Under the pieces are notes generated by a model, which had not been told where the DNA came from, did no database searches, and saw only the letters and a program-made list of their open reading frames with translations. A DNA stretch of 64,000 bases, taken from contig NZ_JAHLDL010000001.1 in the NCBI RefSeq assembly GCF_018861315.1, positions 216,086 to 280,085 of the forward strand, given 5' to 3'. This document shows positions 44,974 through 53,579 of the stretch, piece after piece. Made by a program: the position numbers and the translations under genes. How positions within the stretch are numbered: the first letter of the stretch is position 1; each line of letters begins with the position of its first letter. Source of the stretch: Clostridium bowmanii (lineage in GTDB: Bacteria; Bacillota; Clostridia; Clostridiales; Clostridiaceae).

Positions 44974-47226
44974 TTATCTTTTATCTTTTATAAAACTCAT
45001 AACCCTCTCCTGATTTGCTGGCATTGTAGTTATATTTACGTCAAGTGCATTGTTTATAGCATTTATAACCGCCGGTGCAACACCATTTGTAGAAATTTCT
45101 CCCACACTTTTTGCACCAAAAGGTCCATTTTCTTCTCCATTTTCAATTAAAATAACTTTTACATCCGGCATGTCTGGGCAATTAATAACATGATACTTGC
45201 TAAATCTATCTGATTTAATGTTTCCATCTTTATCTATATTAAGATCTTCTGTAAGAGCATAACCTATACCCATTTGTACAGCACCATGAATTTGTCCTTC
45301 TACAAAAGTTTTGTTTATTGCCTGCCCAATATCATGTACTGCAAGAAAATCAGTGACCCTTACCATTCCTGTTAAAGTGTCAACCGTAACCTCAGCGAAA
45401 TCAGCGGCATAAGCTCCTGGATTTGCAGGTGATTTGTATGTATATATAGTGGCTATGTCTTCATTAAATTTAAGTTCTACTTGTATAACTAAATTACCAT
45501 ATGATAACCTATCCCCTTTATTGTTACATATATACCCATTATCTATATATACATCTTCCTCTTTTGAAATTAGCAATCTTGATCCAAAACTTATAAGCTT
45601 TTGCTTTATTATTTCAGCACCACTTTTTACTGCAGCGCCGCAAACGTAGGTAACTCTACTTGCTTGAGTTCCGGCACTATCGTAAGGTGTAAACATTGTG
45701 TCTGCCTCAAAAACCCTTATGTTTTTTATGTCCATATCAAGGACCTCAGCCGCTATCTGCATCATAGTGGTTACTGTGCCACAACCAAGATCATGGATTG
45801 ACTGTTTTAAAACAAGACTACCATCCGAATCCATAGATAAGCTGACTGATGTGAAATCAGGAAATGCCCCCTTATACCCATTACCATGAGTTACACAAGC
45901 CATTCCTACACCTTTTTTATATCTTCCTTTATCTTTTACTCTATCAAACCTTTTTCTAAAATCAAAAGCTTCTGCCCCTTTTATAACACAATTTAAAATT
46001 TGAGAATCTCCAAGAGCAGTACCCCCTGTAGGGTCTTTATCATAAGGATGAACTAAATTTTTCAAATATATATCTATTGGATTCATATTAAGTTTTCTTG
46101 CCACATTGTTCATATTTATTTCTGATATGGCATGTATTTGTGGAGAACCATATCCTCTTGCCGGTCCTCCTATAGGGGTATTAGTATAAACTACTCTTCC
46201 TCTAAATCTTTGATTGTATATTCTATACAATCTGAAAGCTTTTTTACCCATAGCCATGCATACAGCTTCTGCATTTGTGAAATATGCCCCTGTATCTATA
46301 ACTACATCTATATCTCTACCAGTTATTTCTCCGCTACTACTTACAGCGGTTTTTATATTTCCAACAACATTATGCCTTGTTCTTGTTGCTATAATGCTTT
46401 GAGTCCTGTCAAGAAGTAATTTTGCTGATCTCCCAGTTATAAGTGATATAAATGCACATATTTGTTCAAGAATGGGATGGGTTTTTCCACCGAACGAACC
46501 TCCCATAGGGGTCTTAATAACTCTTATCTTATTCTTTGGAATACCAATTGCCTTCGATGTTACAAGTTGAACTTGAAATACCTCCTGGCAGGGTGAGTAT
46601 ATTGTAATATTTTTAAATTCGTCTATTGTTGATATGCATACATGAGGTTCCATTGCTGCATGATGTATCTTTGGAGTCACTACTGTATCCTCAATTATAA
46701 AATTTGCATTATTTAAAGCATTTTCAGCATCTCCACATTTAATTACTTTTTCAATTATAAGGTTACTAGTTTCATGGATTTTTACAGAATCTTCTTTAAG
46801 CGCATCAAATGGGCTTATAACTGGTGTGAGTTTTTCATATTTAACCTTTATAAGTTTGCAAGCTTTCCTTGCTGTTTCATAATCTTCTGCAAAAACAGCA
46901 GCTATCTTGTCTCCTACAAATCTTACTTTATCGTTGAACATAAGTTCATCTTTTACAGTACTAAGTCCTTCGAACCACTTATGCGAATTAAAATAATTAT
47001 GCGGTGTATTTTCATATGTTAATATCTTTACTACTCCTGGAAGCTTTTCAGCTTCACAAATATCTATGTTAACAATAATTCCATGTGCTATATTCGAAAG
47101 TAAAAGGCTTCCATAAAGCATTTCTGGAAAAACCATATCTCCCACATACCTAATCTTACCTGTAACTTTTTCATAAGCATCAAACATTGGAACTTTCTTA
47201 CCAATATATCTATAATCCTTATTCAA
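44974..47226 (-). CDS. Molybdenum hydroxylase large subunit (xanthine dehydrogenase family)
   Basis: The 750-residue subunit binds the molybdopterin-cytosine-dinucleotide-type cofactor. It carries family blocks MGGSFGGK, GGPARGYGSPQ (with the conserved Arg), DLGCGTVTTMMQIAAEVL, DSAGTQASR and the C-terminal GAKSVGE, whose Glu is the usual base. It hydroxylates a heterocycle at an electron-poor carbon. The substrate is not set by sequence; xanthine, hypoxanthine, nicotinate and imidazole derivatives are all possible. The likely start is TTG 47226 after GAGGTGA. It overlaps the FAD-subunit gene by eight bases. The context with an atypical histidine-lyase-fold protein favours an imidazole substrate over purines. 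Confidence 0.88.
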   Translation of the reverse strand: MNKDYRYIGKKVPMFDAYEKVTGKIRYVGDMVFPEMLYGSLLLSNIAHGIIVNIDICEAEKLPGVVKILTYENTPHNYFNSHKWFEGLSTVKDELMFNDKVRFVGDKIAAVFAEDYETARKACKLIKVKYEKLTPVISPFDALKEDSVKIHETSNLIIEKVIKCGDAENALNNANFIIEDTVVTPKIHHAAMEPHVCISTIDEFKNITIYSPCQEVFQVQLVTSKAIGIPKNKIRVIKTPMGGSFGGKTHPILEQICAFISLITGRSAKLLLDRTQSIIATRTRHNVVGNIKTAVSSSGEITGRDIDVVIDTGAYFTNAEAVCMAMGKKAFRLYRIYNQRFRGRVVYTNTPIGGPARGYGSPQIHAISEINMNNVARKLNMNPIDIYLKNLVHPYDKDPTGGTALGDSQILNCVIKGAEAFDFRKRFDRVKDKGRYKKGVGMACVTHGNGYKGAFPDFTSVSLSMDSDGSLVLKQSIHDLGCGTVTTMMQIAAEVLDMDIKNIRVFEADTMFTPYDSAGTQASRVTYVCGAAVKSGAEIIKQKLISFGSRLLISKEEDVYIDNGYICNNKGDRLSYGNLVIQVELKFNEDIATIYTYKSPANPGAYAADFAEVTVDTLTGMVRVTDFLAVHDIGQAINKTFVEGQIHGAVQMGIGYALTEDLNIDKDGNIKSDRFSKYHVINCPDMPDVKVILIENGEENGPFGAKSVGEISTNGVAPAVINAINNALDVNITTMPANQERVMSFIKDKR

Positions 47227-48076
47227 CTTTATCACCTCGTGTTTTAGGAAATAACATATAAAATACCTCTTCGCAAAGACCAGCTATTGCTTCTCTCTTA
47301 TATTCTAAAGAAGCTCTTCCTGGTATTGCATCATCAACTTCTTCCGATAAGCACTCCTTGAAATCTTTAAGAAGCTCAATTGTAGGTACCTTATGTAAAA
47401 GTATGCTCTCACATCTTTTAAGACGAAAAGCTTTGGGTCCTAAACTTCCTACAGATATAGTTGCAGTTTCAATTTTATCACCGCAATTTACACAGGCCGC
47501 TAGATTCAATTTTGAAATAGTTACCCTACTTCTTGAGCCAATTTTTGAGAAGGCACTCCTATAAGTCTTCCTTAAAGGAATAATGATTTCTATAATAGCT
47601 TCATCCTTTTTAATTTTTTTTATAATTTTTTCAACATCACTTGTAAATATTTTACCTTCTCCGTTTATCATCTTTATTTTTGCATCAAGTGCTATAAGAG
47701 CAGGTATAGAATCTGCTGCAGGGGCTGCATTAGCTACATTTCCTGCAAGTGTTGCTACATTTCTAATTTGTGTTGAACCAACATTTGATGAGGCCAAACT
47801 CAACGCACTTGCGTATTCATTAATTATATTATTTTCAATAATTTCAGTAAAAGTAGAACCCGCTCCTATTTTTATTAAATCATCTTCTATTTTTATATAG
47901 TCAAGCTCTTTAATGCCTTTTACATCTACAATTGTTCCCTTAAGTAGTGGATTATTCCGCATTTTTATTACAAAATCTGTACCGCCACTTAACAAATAAG
48001 TATCATCATCTGCACCTTTTAAACATTCTACTAATTCATCTATATTAGAAGGAGTTTTAACCATGATATTATTCAT
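47219..48076 (-). CDS. Molybdenum hydroxylase FAD subunit
   Basis: The 285-residue flavoprotein subunit of the xanthine dehydrogenase/CO dehydrogenase type has an N-terminal FAD domain with LLSGGTDFVIKMRN and STQIRNVATLAGNVANAAPAAD. The C-terminal domain (about 175-280; FSKIGSRSRVTISKLNLA) is the CODH_FAD_C type. It relays electrons from the iron-sulfur subunit to NAD(P)+ or another acceptor. GGAGGGATAGT precedes the start, and the gene begins one base after the iron-sulfur subunit stop codon. Its 3' end overlaps the large-subunit start. Confidence 0.9.
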   Translation of the reverse strand: MNNIMVKTPSNIDELVECLKGADDDTYLLSGGTDFVIKMRNNPLLKGTIVDVKGIKELDYIKIEDDLIKIGAGSTFTEIIENNIINEYASALSLASSNVGSTQIRNVATLAGNVANAAPAADSIPALIALDAKIKMINGEGKIFTSDVEKIIKKIKKDEAIIEIIIPLRKTYRSAFSKIGSRSRVTISKLNLAACVNCGDKIETATISVGSLGPKAFRLKRCESILLHKVPTIELLKDFKECLSEEVDDAIPGRASLEYKREAIAGLCEEVFYMLFPKTRGDKVE

Positions 48077-48077
48077 A

Positions 48078-48551
48078 CTATCCCTCCATTACCACATTAT
48101 TTTTTATAGCTTCTTTTACCGCTTCCACAATTTTTACATAACCTGTACACCTGCATAAATTACCTTCTATTGCTATCCTTATCTCATCATCTGAAGGATT
48201 AGGATTTTGCATGAGAAGAGCCTTTAATGACATAAGCATTCCAGGTGTGCAAAATCCGCACTGCACTGCCCCCTTTTCTATAAATGCCTTCTGTAACTCA
48301 TCCAGTTCACCATCTTTTTCAAGACCCTCAACAGTAATTAAATCACTTTCTCTTGCTTGAACAGCAAGTAGCATACATGAATTAACTGCTTTACCATTCA
48401 TAATAACAGTGCAAGCACCGCATTCGCCCTCACTGCAACCTTCCTTTGTTCCTGTAAGTTTTAAATCTTCTCTTATAACATCTAAAAGTCTTTTAGATGG
48501 ATCTACATCTATACTGCATTGCTTACCATTTATTTTTAGTTTTAGTAGCAT
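48078..48551 (-). CDS. Molybdenum hydroxylase [2Fe-2S] subunit
   Basis: The 157-residue small subunit has a plant-ferredoxin-type cluster (Cys39, 44, 47 and 59 in GCSEGECGACTVIMNG...SCM). Its C-terminal helical domain carries the second cluster (QCGFCTPGM and GNLCRCTGY). It passes electrons from the molybdenum site to the FAD subunit. The ATG at 48551 is seven bases after AGGAGG; the ATG at 48557 abuts it. It follows the atypical lyase gene by 30 bases, which supports a shared pathway. Confidence 0.93.
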   Translation of the reverse strand: MLLKLKINGKQCSIDVDPSKRLLDVIREDLKLTGTKEGCSEGECGACTVIMNGKAVNSCMLLAVQARESDLITVEGLEKDGELDELQKAFIEKGAVQCGFCTPGMLMSLKALLMQNPNPSDDEIRIAIEGNLCRCTGYVKIVEAVKEAIKNNVVMEG

Positions 48552-48581
48552 ATACATTCCTCCTAAGTCAATTAAATTGCA

Positions 48582-50099
48582 TTATTGCTCTATTACTTTA
48601 TTAACATTATTCATTAGTTTTCCTCTTTTTAAAACTTCATATGATTTTTGGATGTCTACAGTAAGATTTCTATCAACACTATAGAATGGTATTTCACTTC
48701 TTATAGCTTCATAAGCTGCTTTGCTTCCTTTGCCTAAAGAAATATCAGTTCTTAAATCTATTGCTTGGGCTGCATGCATTGCCTCCATACCTAATATATA
48801 ATACATATTGTCTACAATTTTTCTAGTTTTCTGAACTACATAAGGTGAATTGTTTGCATGATCCTCCATGTCTCCAGCTACTGAAAAATAATCAGCCGTG
48901 GCAGGATTTGAAAGATGTCTTATTTCAGTATCTAAAGAAGCAAATGCCTTTTGAATTGTACCAAAACATATTACATTATCAGCTGGTGATAAAAATCTTG
49001 GTAGCTTTGTAAAATCAGGAGTACTAAGCTTTATTGTTCTATAGCAAGATATTTTTGACATATGGCTCAGTGCTATTCCTAGCATTTCAAAACCCAATAC
49101 CCAGTTTGTCACTTCAAAATTTGAGCAAGAAGCCATTCTTCGCTCATCTAATATTACACATGGATTATCATCTGAAGAATTTATGTGTATTGTAAGGTAT
49201 TTGGTAACATACTCAAGTGCATCTCTAATCGCACCATGAATATGAGAAGTACCTCTGAAACTAAGTGGGTCCTGTACTGGTTTTTTCCAATCTGCATGGT
49301 ATATAGAACTTCCTTCTAAGTATTCACTTATTTTTTTTGCACTATAAGCCTGTCCTGGGAAAGGTCTTGCTTCATGAGTTTTTGGATCCAGCGGAGAAGT
49401 ATTTCCATTAATTCCTTCAAGGCTCATTGCGTATACCATATCAGCAGTGTCAAGTAGGTTTTGTACATCTTTAATTACCAATGCTCCCTCTCCTGCAGAA
49501 AGTGCGTTAGAGCTCACTATTGCAAGTCCATCCTTTGGTCCTAAAATTGCTTCTTCAATACCAGCTTTTTTAAGTGCATCTGAAGCCGCCATAAGCTTTC
49601 CCTCGTAATAGGCTTCTCCTTCACCTATCATACAGAGACCTATATGGGACATACAACTAATATCAGCTTCTCCCACTGATCCTCTTTCAGGTACCACTGG
49701 TGTAAGGTTTTTATTTATCATTTCAGCATACTTATAAGCTATAGCAGGTTGTATACCCGTACATCCGCTTAAAAGTCCATTAAGCCTTACAAGCATAATA
49801 GCTCTTACTTCCTCAATGCTTGCATTAGGTCCTACAGCAACGCAGTGAGCACGAATAAGATTTGTATTGTACTGATTAAAAAATTCTTTCATAACTTTCT
49901 TGTCTTTATTCCAACCAACACCTGTATTAAATCCATAGACAGGAACATCGCTGTCTACTAAATCAAAAACAAGTTGCCTGGAATCCTCAAGTACTTTTTT
50001 TGCTGCTTCACTTATTTCAATGCTATAACCTTTAACGGACACATCATAAACATCCTGAATTGTTAAATCCTTTCCTGTCAGTAATAGTACATTGTCCAT
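48582..50099 (-). CDS. HAL-fold lyase lacking the MIO triad, ergothionase-like
   Basis: The 505-residue protein aligns along its length with histidine ammonia-lyase but has lost the cofactor-forming triad. After GSVG (140-143) it reads Glu144-Ala145-Asp146 and is one residue shorter, where HutH has Ala-Ser-Gly-Asp. The catalytic Tyr loop remains (VYGFNTGVG, Tyr55) and so does QDxxSFR, but the Tyr of QDAYS is Leu and the NGTQ block is SSNA. Without MIO it cannot activate an ammonium leaving group in the usual way; a trimethylammonium group would not need it. Ergothionase (ergothioneine to thiourocanate plus trimethylamine) is the closest known activity. The BCCT gene just upstream supports a betaine substrate. 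Confidence 0.7.
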   Translation of the reverse strand: MDNVLLLTGKDLTIQDVYDVSVKGYSIEISEAAKKVLEDSRQLVFDLVDSDVPVYGFNTGVGWNKDKKVMKEFFNQYNTNLIRAHCVAVGPNASIEEVRAIMLVRLNGLLSGCTGIQPAIAYKYAEMINKNLTPVVPERGSVGEADISCMSHIGLCMIGEGEAYYEGKLMAASDALKKAGIEEAILGPKDGLAIVSSNALSAGEGALVIKDVQNLLDTADMVYAMSLEGINGNTSPLDPKTHEARPFPGQAYSAKKISEYLEGSSIYHADWKKPVQDPLSFRGTSHIHGAIRDALEYVTKYLTIHINSSDDNPCVILDERRMASCSNFEVTNWVLGFEMLGIALSHMSKISCYRTIKLSTPDFTKLPRFLSPADNVICFGTIQKAFASLDTEIRHLSNPATADYFSVAGDMEDHANNSPYVVQKTRKIVDNMYYILGMEAMHAAQAIDLRTDISLGKGSKAAYEAIRSEIPFYSVDRNLTVDIQKSYEVLKRGKLMNNVNKVIEQ

Positions 50100-50219
50100 T
50101 TTCTCACCTCATTATATTATTTTGTTATTTACAGTTTTAGGTTAATAGTTCCAGAGATTATTTTATCATCATCTCCGGAACTATGAATTTAGTATTTATA
50201 AAGTTCTAAAATTTTATAC

Positions 50220-51824
50220 CTACATCATCATTGCATCTTCATCATTAACTGTTACCTTTTCATCAAGGTGTACTGTTTTGTGATAATTTGGTGAATCAAG
50301 CTTTTCATTTTTAACTATCATAACTATTGTACTGTATGCCATAAGTAACATTAGAAACAGTATTGGAAATCCAGCAACCGTAGCAATTTGCTTTGTGGCA
50401 TCAATACCACTTATCTTTCCACCTGAGCAAAGGATATTTACTATAGCCATTGCTCCCATAACTGTTCCCCAGAATATTTTTAAATAACCAGGTGCTTCAA
50501 AATCTGTATCATTATTAGTTGCAGTTGAGAGTGATGCTATTGTTGCTGTCATTGAATCGCATAATGTTGAAATTGAAATTATTATCGTAAAAATGATAAT
50601 CCAACTCATAAGTGTTGATAATGGGAAATTTTTTAAAAATGCAAATAGCGATACCTCAAGTCCTTTATCTTGTATTGTACTCCACAAATTTGCTCCACTA
50701 AGTTGAAGATGGATAGCTGCTCCTCCAAATACTGAAAACCAAACTAACCCGAACAATGATGGAAGTACGAGATTAACTATTAAGAACTGTTTTATTGTTC
50801 TACCTTTACAAAGCATAGTAAAGAACAATCCTTCTAGTGGTGCATATGCAAGCCAAATTGCCCAATAGTAAATTGGCCACCATCTTGGCCAATCAGATCC
50901 ATTTATAGGACTTGTGAAACTAGTCCGTACAAAGAAATTTTGAACAAAGTCTCCTACACCTTGAGTTCCTAAATTTAATATAAATGCCGTTGGTCCAAAT
51001 ACAAATATGAATGCCATTAATGCAAGGAAAATTTTCGAATTTTTATCTGCAAGCCATCTTACACCTTTACTAACTCCTGTATAACTAAATGCGATATATG
51101 TTACAACTATTACTATTATAATTATTAACCATAAAGTTTTTCCAGTTTTTATACCTGTTAAAATATTAAGCCCACTACCTATTTGCATTGTGCCTACACC
51201 CAGTATTGCAGCAACAGCACCCGCCATAGCAAACAAACATAGATTATCAACTACTGCTCCAACAGTACCCTTAATTTTATCCCCAAATATAGGGTACAGT
51301 ACCGAACTAACCTGGTACGGTAGTTTCATATTGTATACTGCATATGCTATACCAATACCTGCTATTGAATACATTGCATATGGAATAAATGTCCAATGTA
51401 TAAAAACAGTAGTCATAGCAAACATCGCCGCCTCCTCAGACTTTGCAGCAATTCCAAGAACCTTTGGTGGATTCATAAAATGGGTTATAGGTTCAGCAAT
51501 GCCCCAGAACAAAATACCAGTTGCTATTCCTGCAGTAAGTGTAATTGCAAACCAATTCCAGTAACTGTAAGTTGGCTTTGCATCTTTTCCACCAAATTTA
51601 ATATTTCCATACTTAGAGAACATTAGATATACACAAAGTGCTAAGAAAATGTTACCGGAAATTTGAAATAACCATCCAAAATTTTTAAAAGCGAATTCAA
51701 CTATAGCATTTTCTCCATTATAGAGAGCTTCGGGTGCAACAATACCTGTTAAAATTGCTGAAACAAAGATGATACCCATTGGAATAAAAATTGACTTTCT
51801 GATTTTAGCCTTGTTTTTTATCAT
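50220..51824 (-). CDS. BCCT-family betaine transporter
   Basis: The 534-residue protein has twelve membrane segments and the family hallmarks LFWGIAEPITHF (TM3 region), a TM4 aromatic segment (FIHWTFIPYAMYSIAG) and the TM8 signature WPIYYWAIWLAYAPLEGLFF followed by KGRTIKQF. BCCT proteins carry trimethylammonium compounds such as glycine betaine, carnitine and choline. Ser/Asp-rich acidic residues at both termini are modest, so it is not obviously osmo-sensing. It is the first gene of an operon with the MIO-less lyase and the molybdenum hydroxylase. This suggests import of a catabolic substrate rather than of an osmolyte. AAAGGGGAGG precedes the start. Confidence 0.88.
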   Translation of the reverse strand: MIKNKAKIRKSIFIPMGIIFVSAILTGIVAPEALYNGENAIVEFAFKNFGWLFQISGNIFLALCVYLMFSKYGNIKFGGKDAKPTYSYWNWFAITLTAGIATGILFWGIAEPITHFMNPPKVLGIAAKSEEAAMFAMTTVFIHWTFIPYAMYSIAGIGIAYAVYNMKLPYQVSSVLYPIFGDKIKGTVGAVVDNLCLFAMAGAVAAILGVGTMQIGSGLNILTGIKTGKTLWLIIIIVIVVTYIAFSYTGVSKGVRWLADKNSKIFLALMAFIFVFGPTAFILNLGTQGVGDFVQNFFVRTSFTSPINGSDWPRWWPIYYWAIWLAYAPLEGLFFTMLCKGRTIKQFLIVNLVLPSLFGLVWFSVFGGAAIHLQLSGANLWSTIQDKGLEVSLFAFLKNFPLSTLMSWIIIFTIIISISTLCDSMTATIASLSTATNNDTDFEAPGYLKIFWGTVMGAMAIVNILCSGGKISGIDATKQIATVAGFPILFLMLLMAYSTIVMIVKNEKLDSPNYHKTVHLDEKVTVNDEDAMMM

Positions 51825-51857
51825 TTTTTCCTCCCCTTTAATAATTATTTTATATAA

Positions 51858-51888
51858 TTGAATAATACATTAAATATGTATTATTCAA
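51858..51888 (-). promoter_or_regulatory. Perfect 13-bp palindrome upstream of the BCCT operon
   Basis: TTGAATAATACAT and ATGTATTATTCAA are exact complements around TAAAT, about 35 bases upstream of the transporter start. No T-run follows, so an operator or a stabilising 5' hairpin is more likely than a terminator. Confidence 0.45.
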
Positions 51889-51980
51889 GAATTTCTAAAT
51901 TGATATTCTCCTTTAACATTTTATTCAGATACTATTTATTTTAATTAGTCTTAATTAAAAGTGCATCCAATAGTTCATTT

Positions 51981-53306
51981 TTAAAAAGGACCAAAATTAA
52001 TCTTAACGGATACTATTAAGAATATAATACCAACACCCCAGATTAATAGCATAAGGGCATAATATATTTTAACCATTCACTAAAATATACTTTAGAAATG
52101 CTATTAAACCGCCAACAGTAGGATAACAAACATTTGATAATCCATCATTAAATTGGTAAGCTAGTATGGCTATCTGTCTATTAAGTCCAATAATATCTGC
52201 CGCAGGAACCATTATTGGTAAAGTAACCATGGCCTGTCCACTTACAGAAGGTATAAAGAAGTTAATAATCATTTGTACAATCATCATTGCAACAGATGTT
52301 ACATAAGCAGGTAACCCTTTAAGTGGATAAGATATTCCATATACGATGGTGTCTGCAATATGTCCCTGATCCATAACAACCTGAATAGTCCTTGCTAATC
52401 CCACAGCCATTGCTCCTATAATATAGGTTGCAGACATTTGAGGGATTCCCCATTTCCAATTAATAGTACCATACACTATAAACCCAATCGATGTAACAAA
52501 AACACCTAATATTAGTTTGTGCCTTAATGTAAAAGGCATATCTTGTTGATTATCATTAGAAATCAGATGACTTGTGTCCATTCCGTAAACAATGCTCTTA
52601 GTAGGATCTTTTTTGATTTTAGCAGCATAATGAAGAACATAACCAATTTATACTATCATAAGAGCTGCAAATATTATAAGTCTAAAACCAGAAAACATTG
52701 GTAGTCCTGCTATGTTCTGACCAATGCCAACATTCCAAGGATTTGAAGGTCCCGCTGTCCAACCCATAACAATACCCACTAGTGCAATTGAAATACCCAC
52801 TAACGCATCATAGCCAAGGGCTAATGCAATGCCTATACACAGTGAAGCAAATGGAATAGCAGCTTCAAGCATTCCAGCAAAAGCTCCAAGGCAACCAAAA
52901 AAGAGCATAATTACAGCCAGAACCCAGTGACTTCTTTCTTTACCAATTATTTTTGTTAACCTAAATATGGCTGATTTAATAGCTCCAGTCCCATCAAACA
53001 CATTTACAGCTCCACCAATCAACAATATCATAATAACTAAAGAAGAAGCTGCTTGAATGCCCTATGGAATTGCCACAAAAATATCAAATACTCCTACAGG
53101 TGTTGAATTAATTAAATGAAAACTGCTAGCATCAACCATACTTGTTCCGTTTACATCAACTCGGTTAAACTCTCCAGCTGGAATAATGTACGTAAGTATT
53201 GCTACAAATACGATAATGCCAAATAGTAGTACAAACGCATGGGGAAACTTGATTTTTTTCTTTTGTTTTGTTCTTTTCCGGTTTTTGAATTTGTCAATTT
53301 AATCAT
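51981..53306 (-). pseudogene. Disrupted YfcC-family transporter gene
   Basis: The translated fragments together give a typical YfcC/ArcD-like carrier (FPHAFVLLFGIIVFVAILTYVIPAGEFNRV at the start, IGYVLHYAAKIKKDPTKS in the middle). There is a frameshift in a poly-A tract near 53260, an in-frame TAG at 53062, an in-frame TAA at 52648, and two more shifts near 52010-52080. The start region retains AGGGAGG. A family carrier takes up or exchanges amino-acid-like anions or arginine/ornithine. The gene is dead in this copy unless the sequence contains errors. It lies between the betaine operon and a BTAD regulator and may once have belonged to the pathway. Confidence 0.8.
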
Positions 53307-53579
53307 CCTCCCTAATTTAACATTTTAAACCTATTTAGTTTTTAGTTATGAAAGAAAAATCAGCTTTCAAATTCTTTGCAATAACGTTTACATTAAGCAA
53401 TAAAAAATCTGTAAATTAAGCTATGCTTTACATTCTTTTTAAAGAGTTATATATTATTATTAAAGAATCTATGTGTAGTGACTGTTTTTAAAAAATTCTA
53501 AATTATTAAAAAACTGATTGTCTCAATTTTATCATAACAATGTCTAAAGAAAGTCAAAATTAAAATCTAATTTTTGTAG

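Noticed and set aside
44974..48551. Molybdenum hydroxylase as a purine catabolic xanthine dehydrogenase
   Set aside because: Not excluded by sequence, but no purine genes are adjacent and its operon partners point to a betaine-type substrate.
48582..50099. Second lyase as a tyrosine or phenylalanine ammonia-lyase, or a tyrosine aminomutase
   Set aside because: All of those enzymes need the Ala-Ser-Gly MIO triad, which is absent here.
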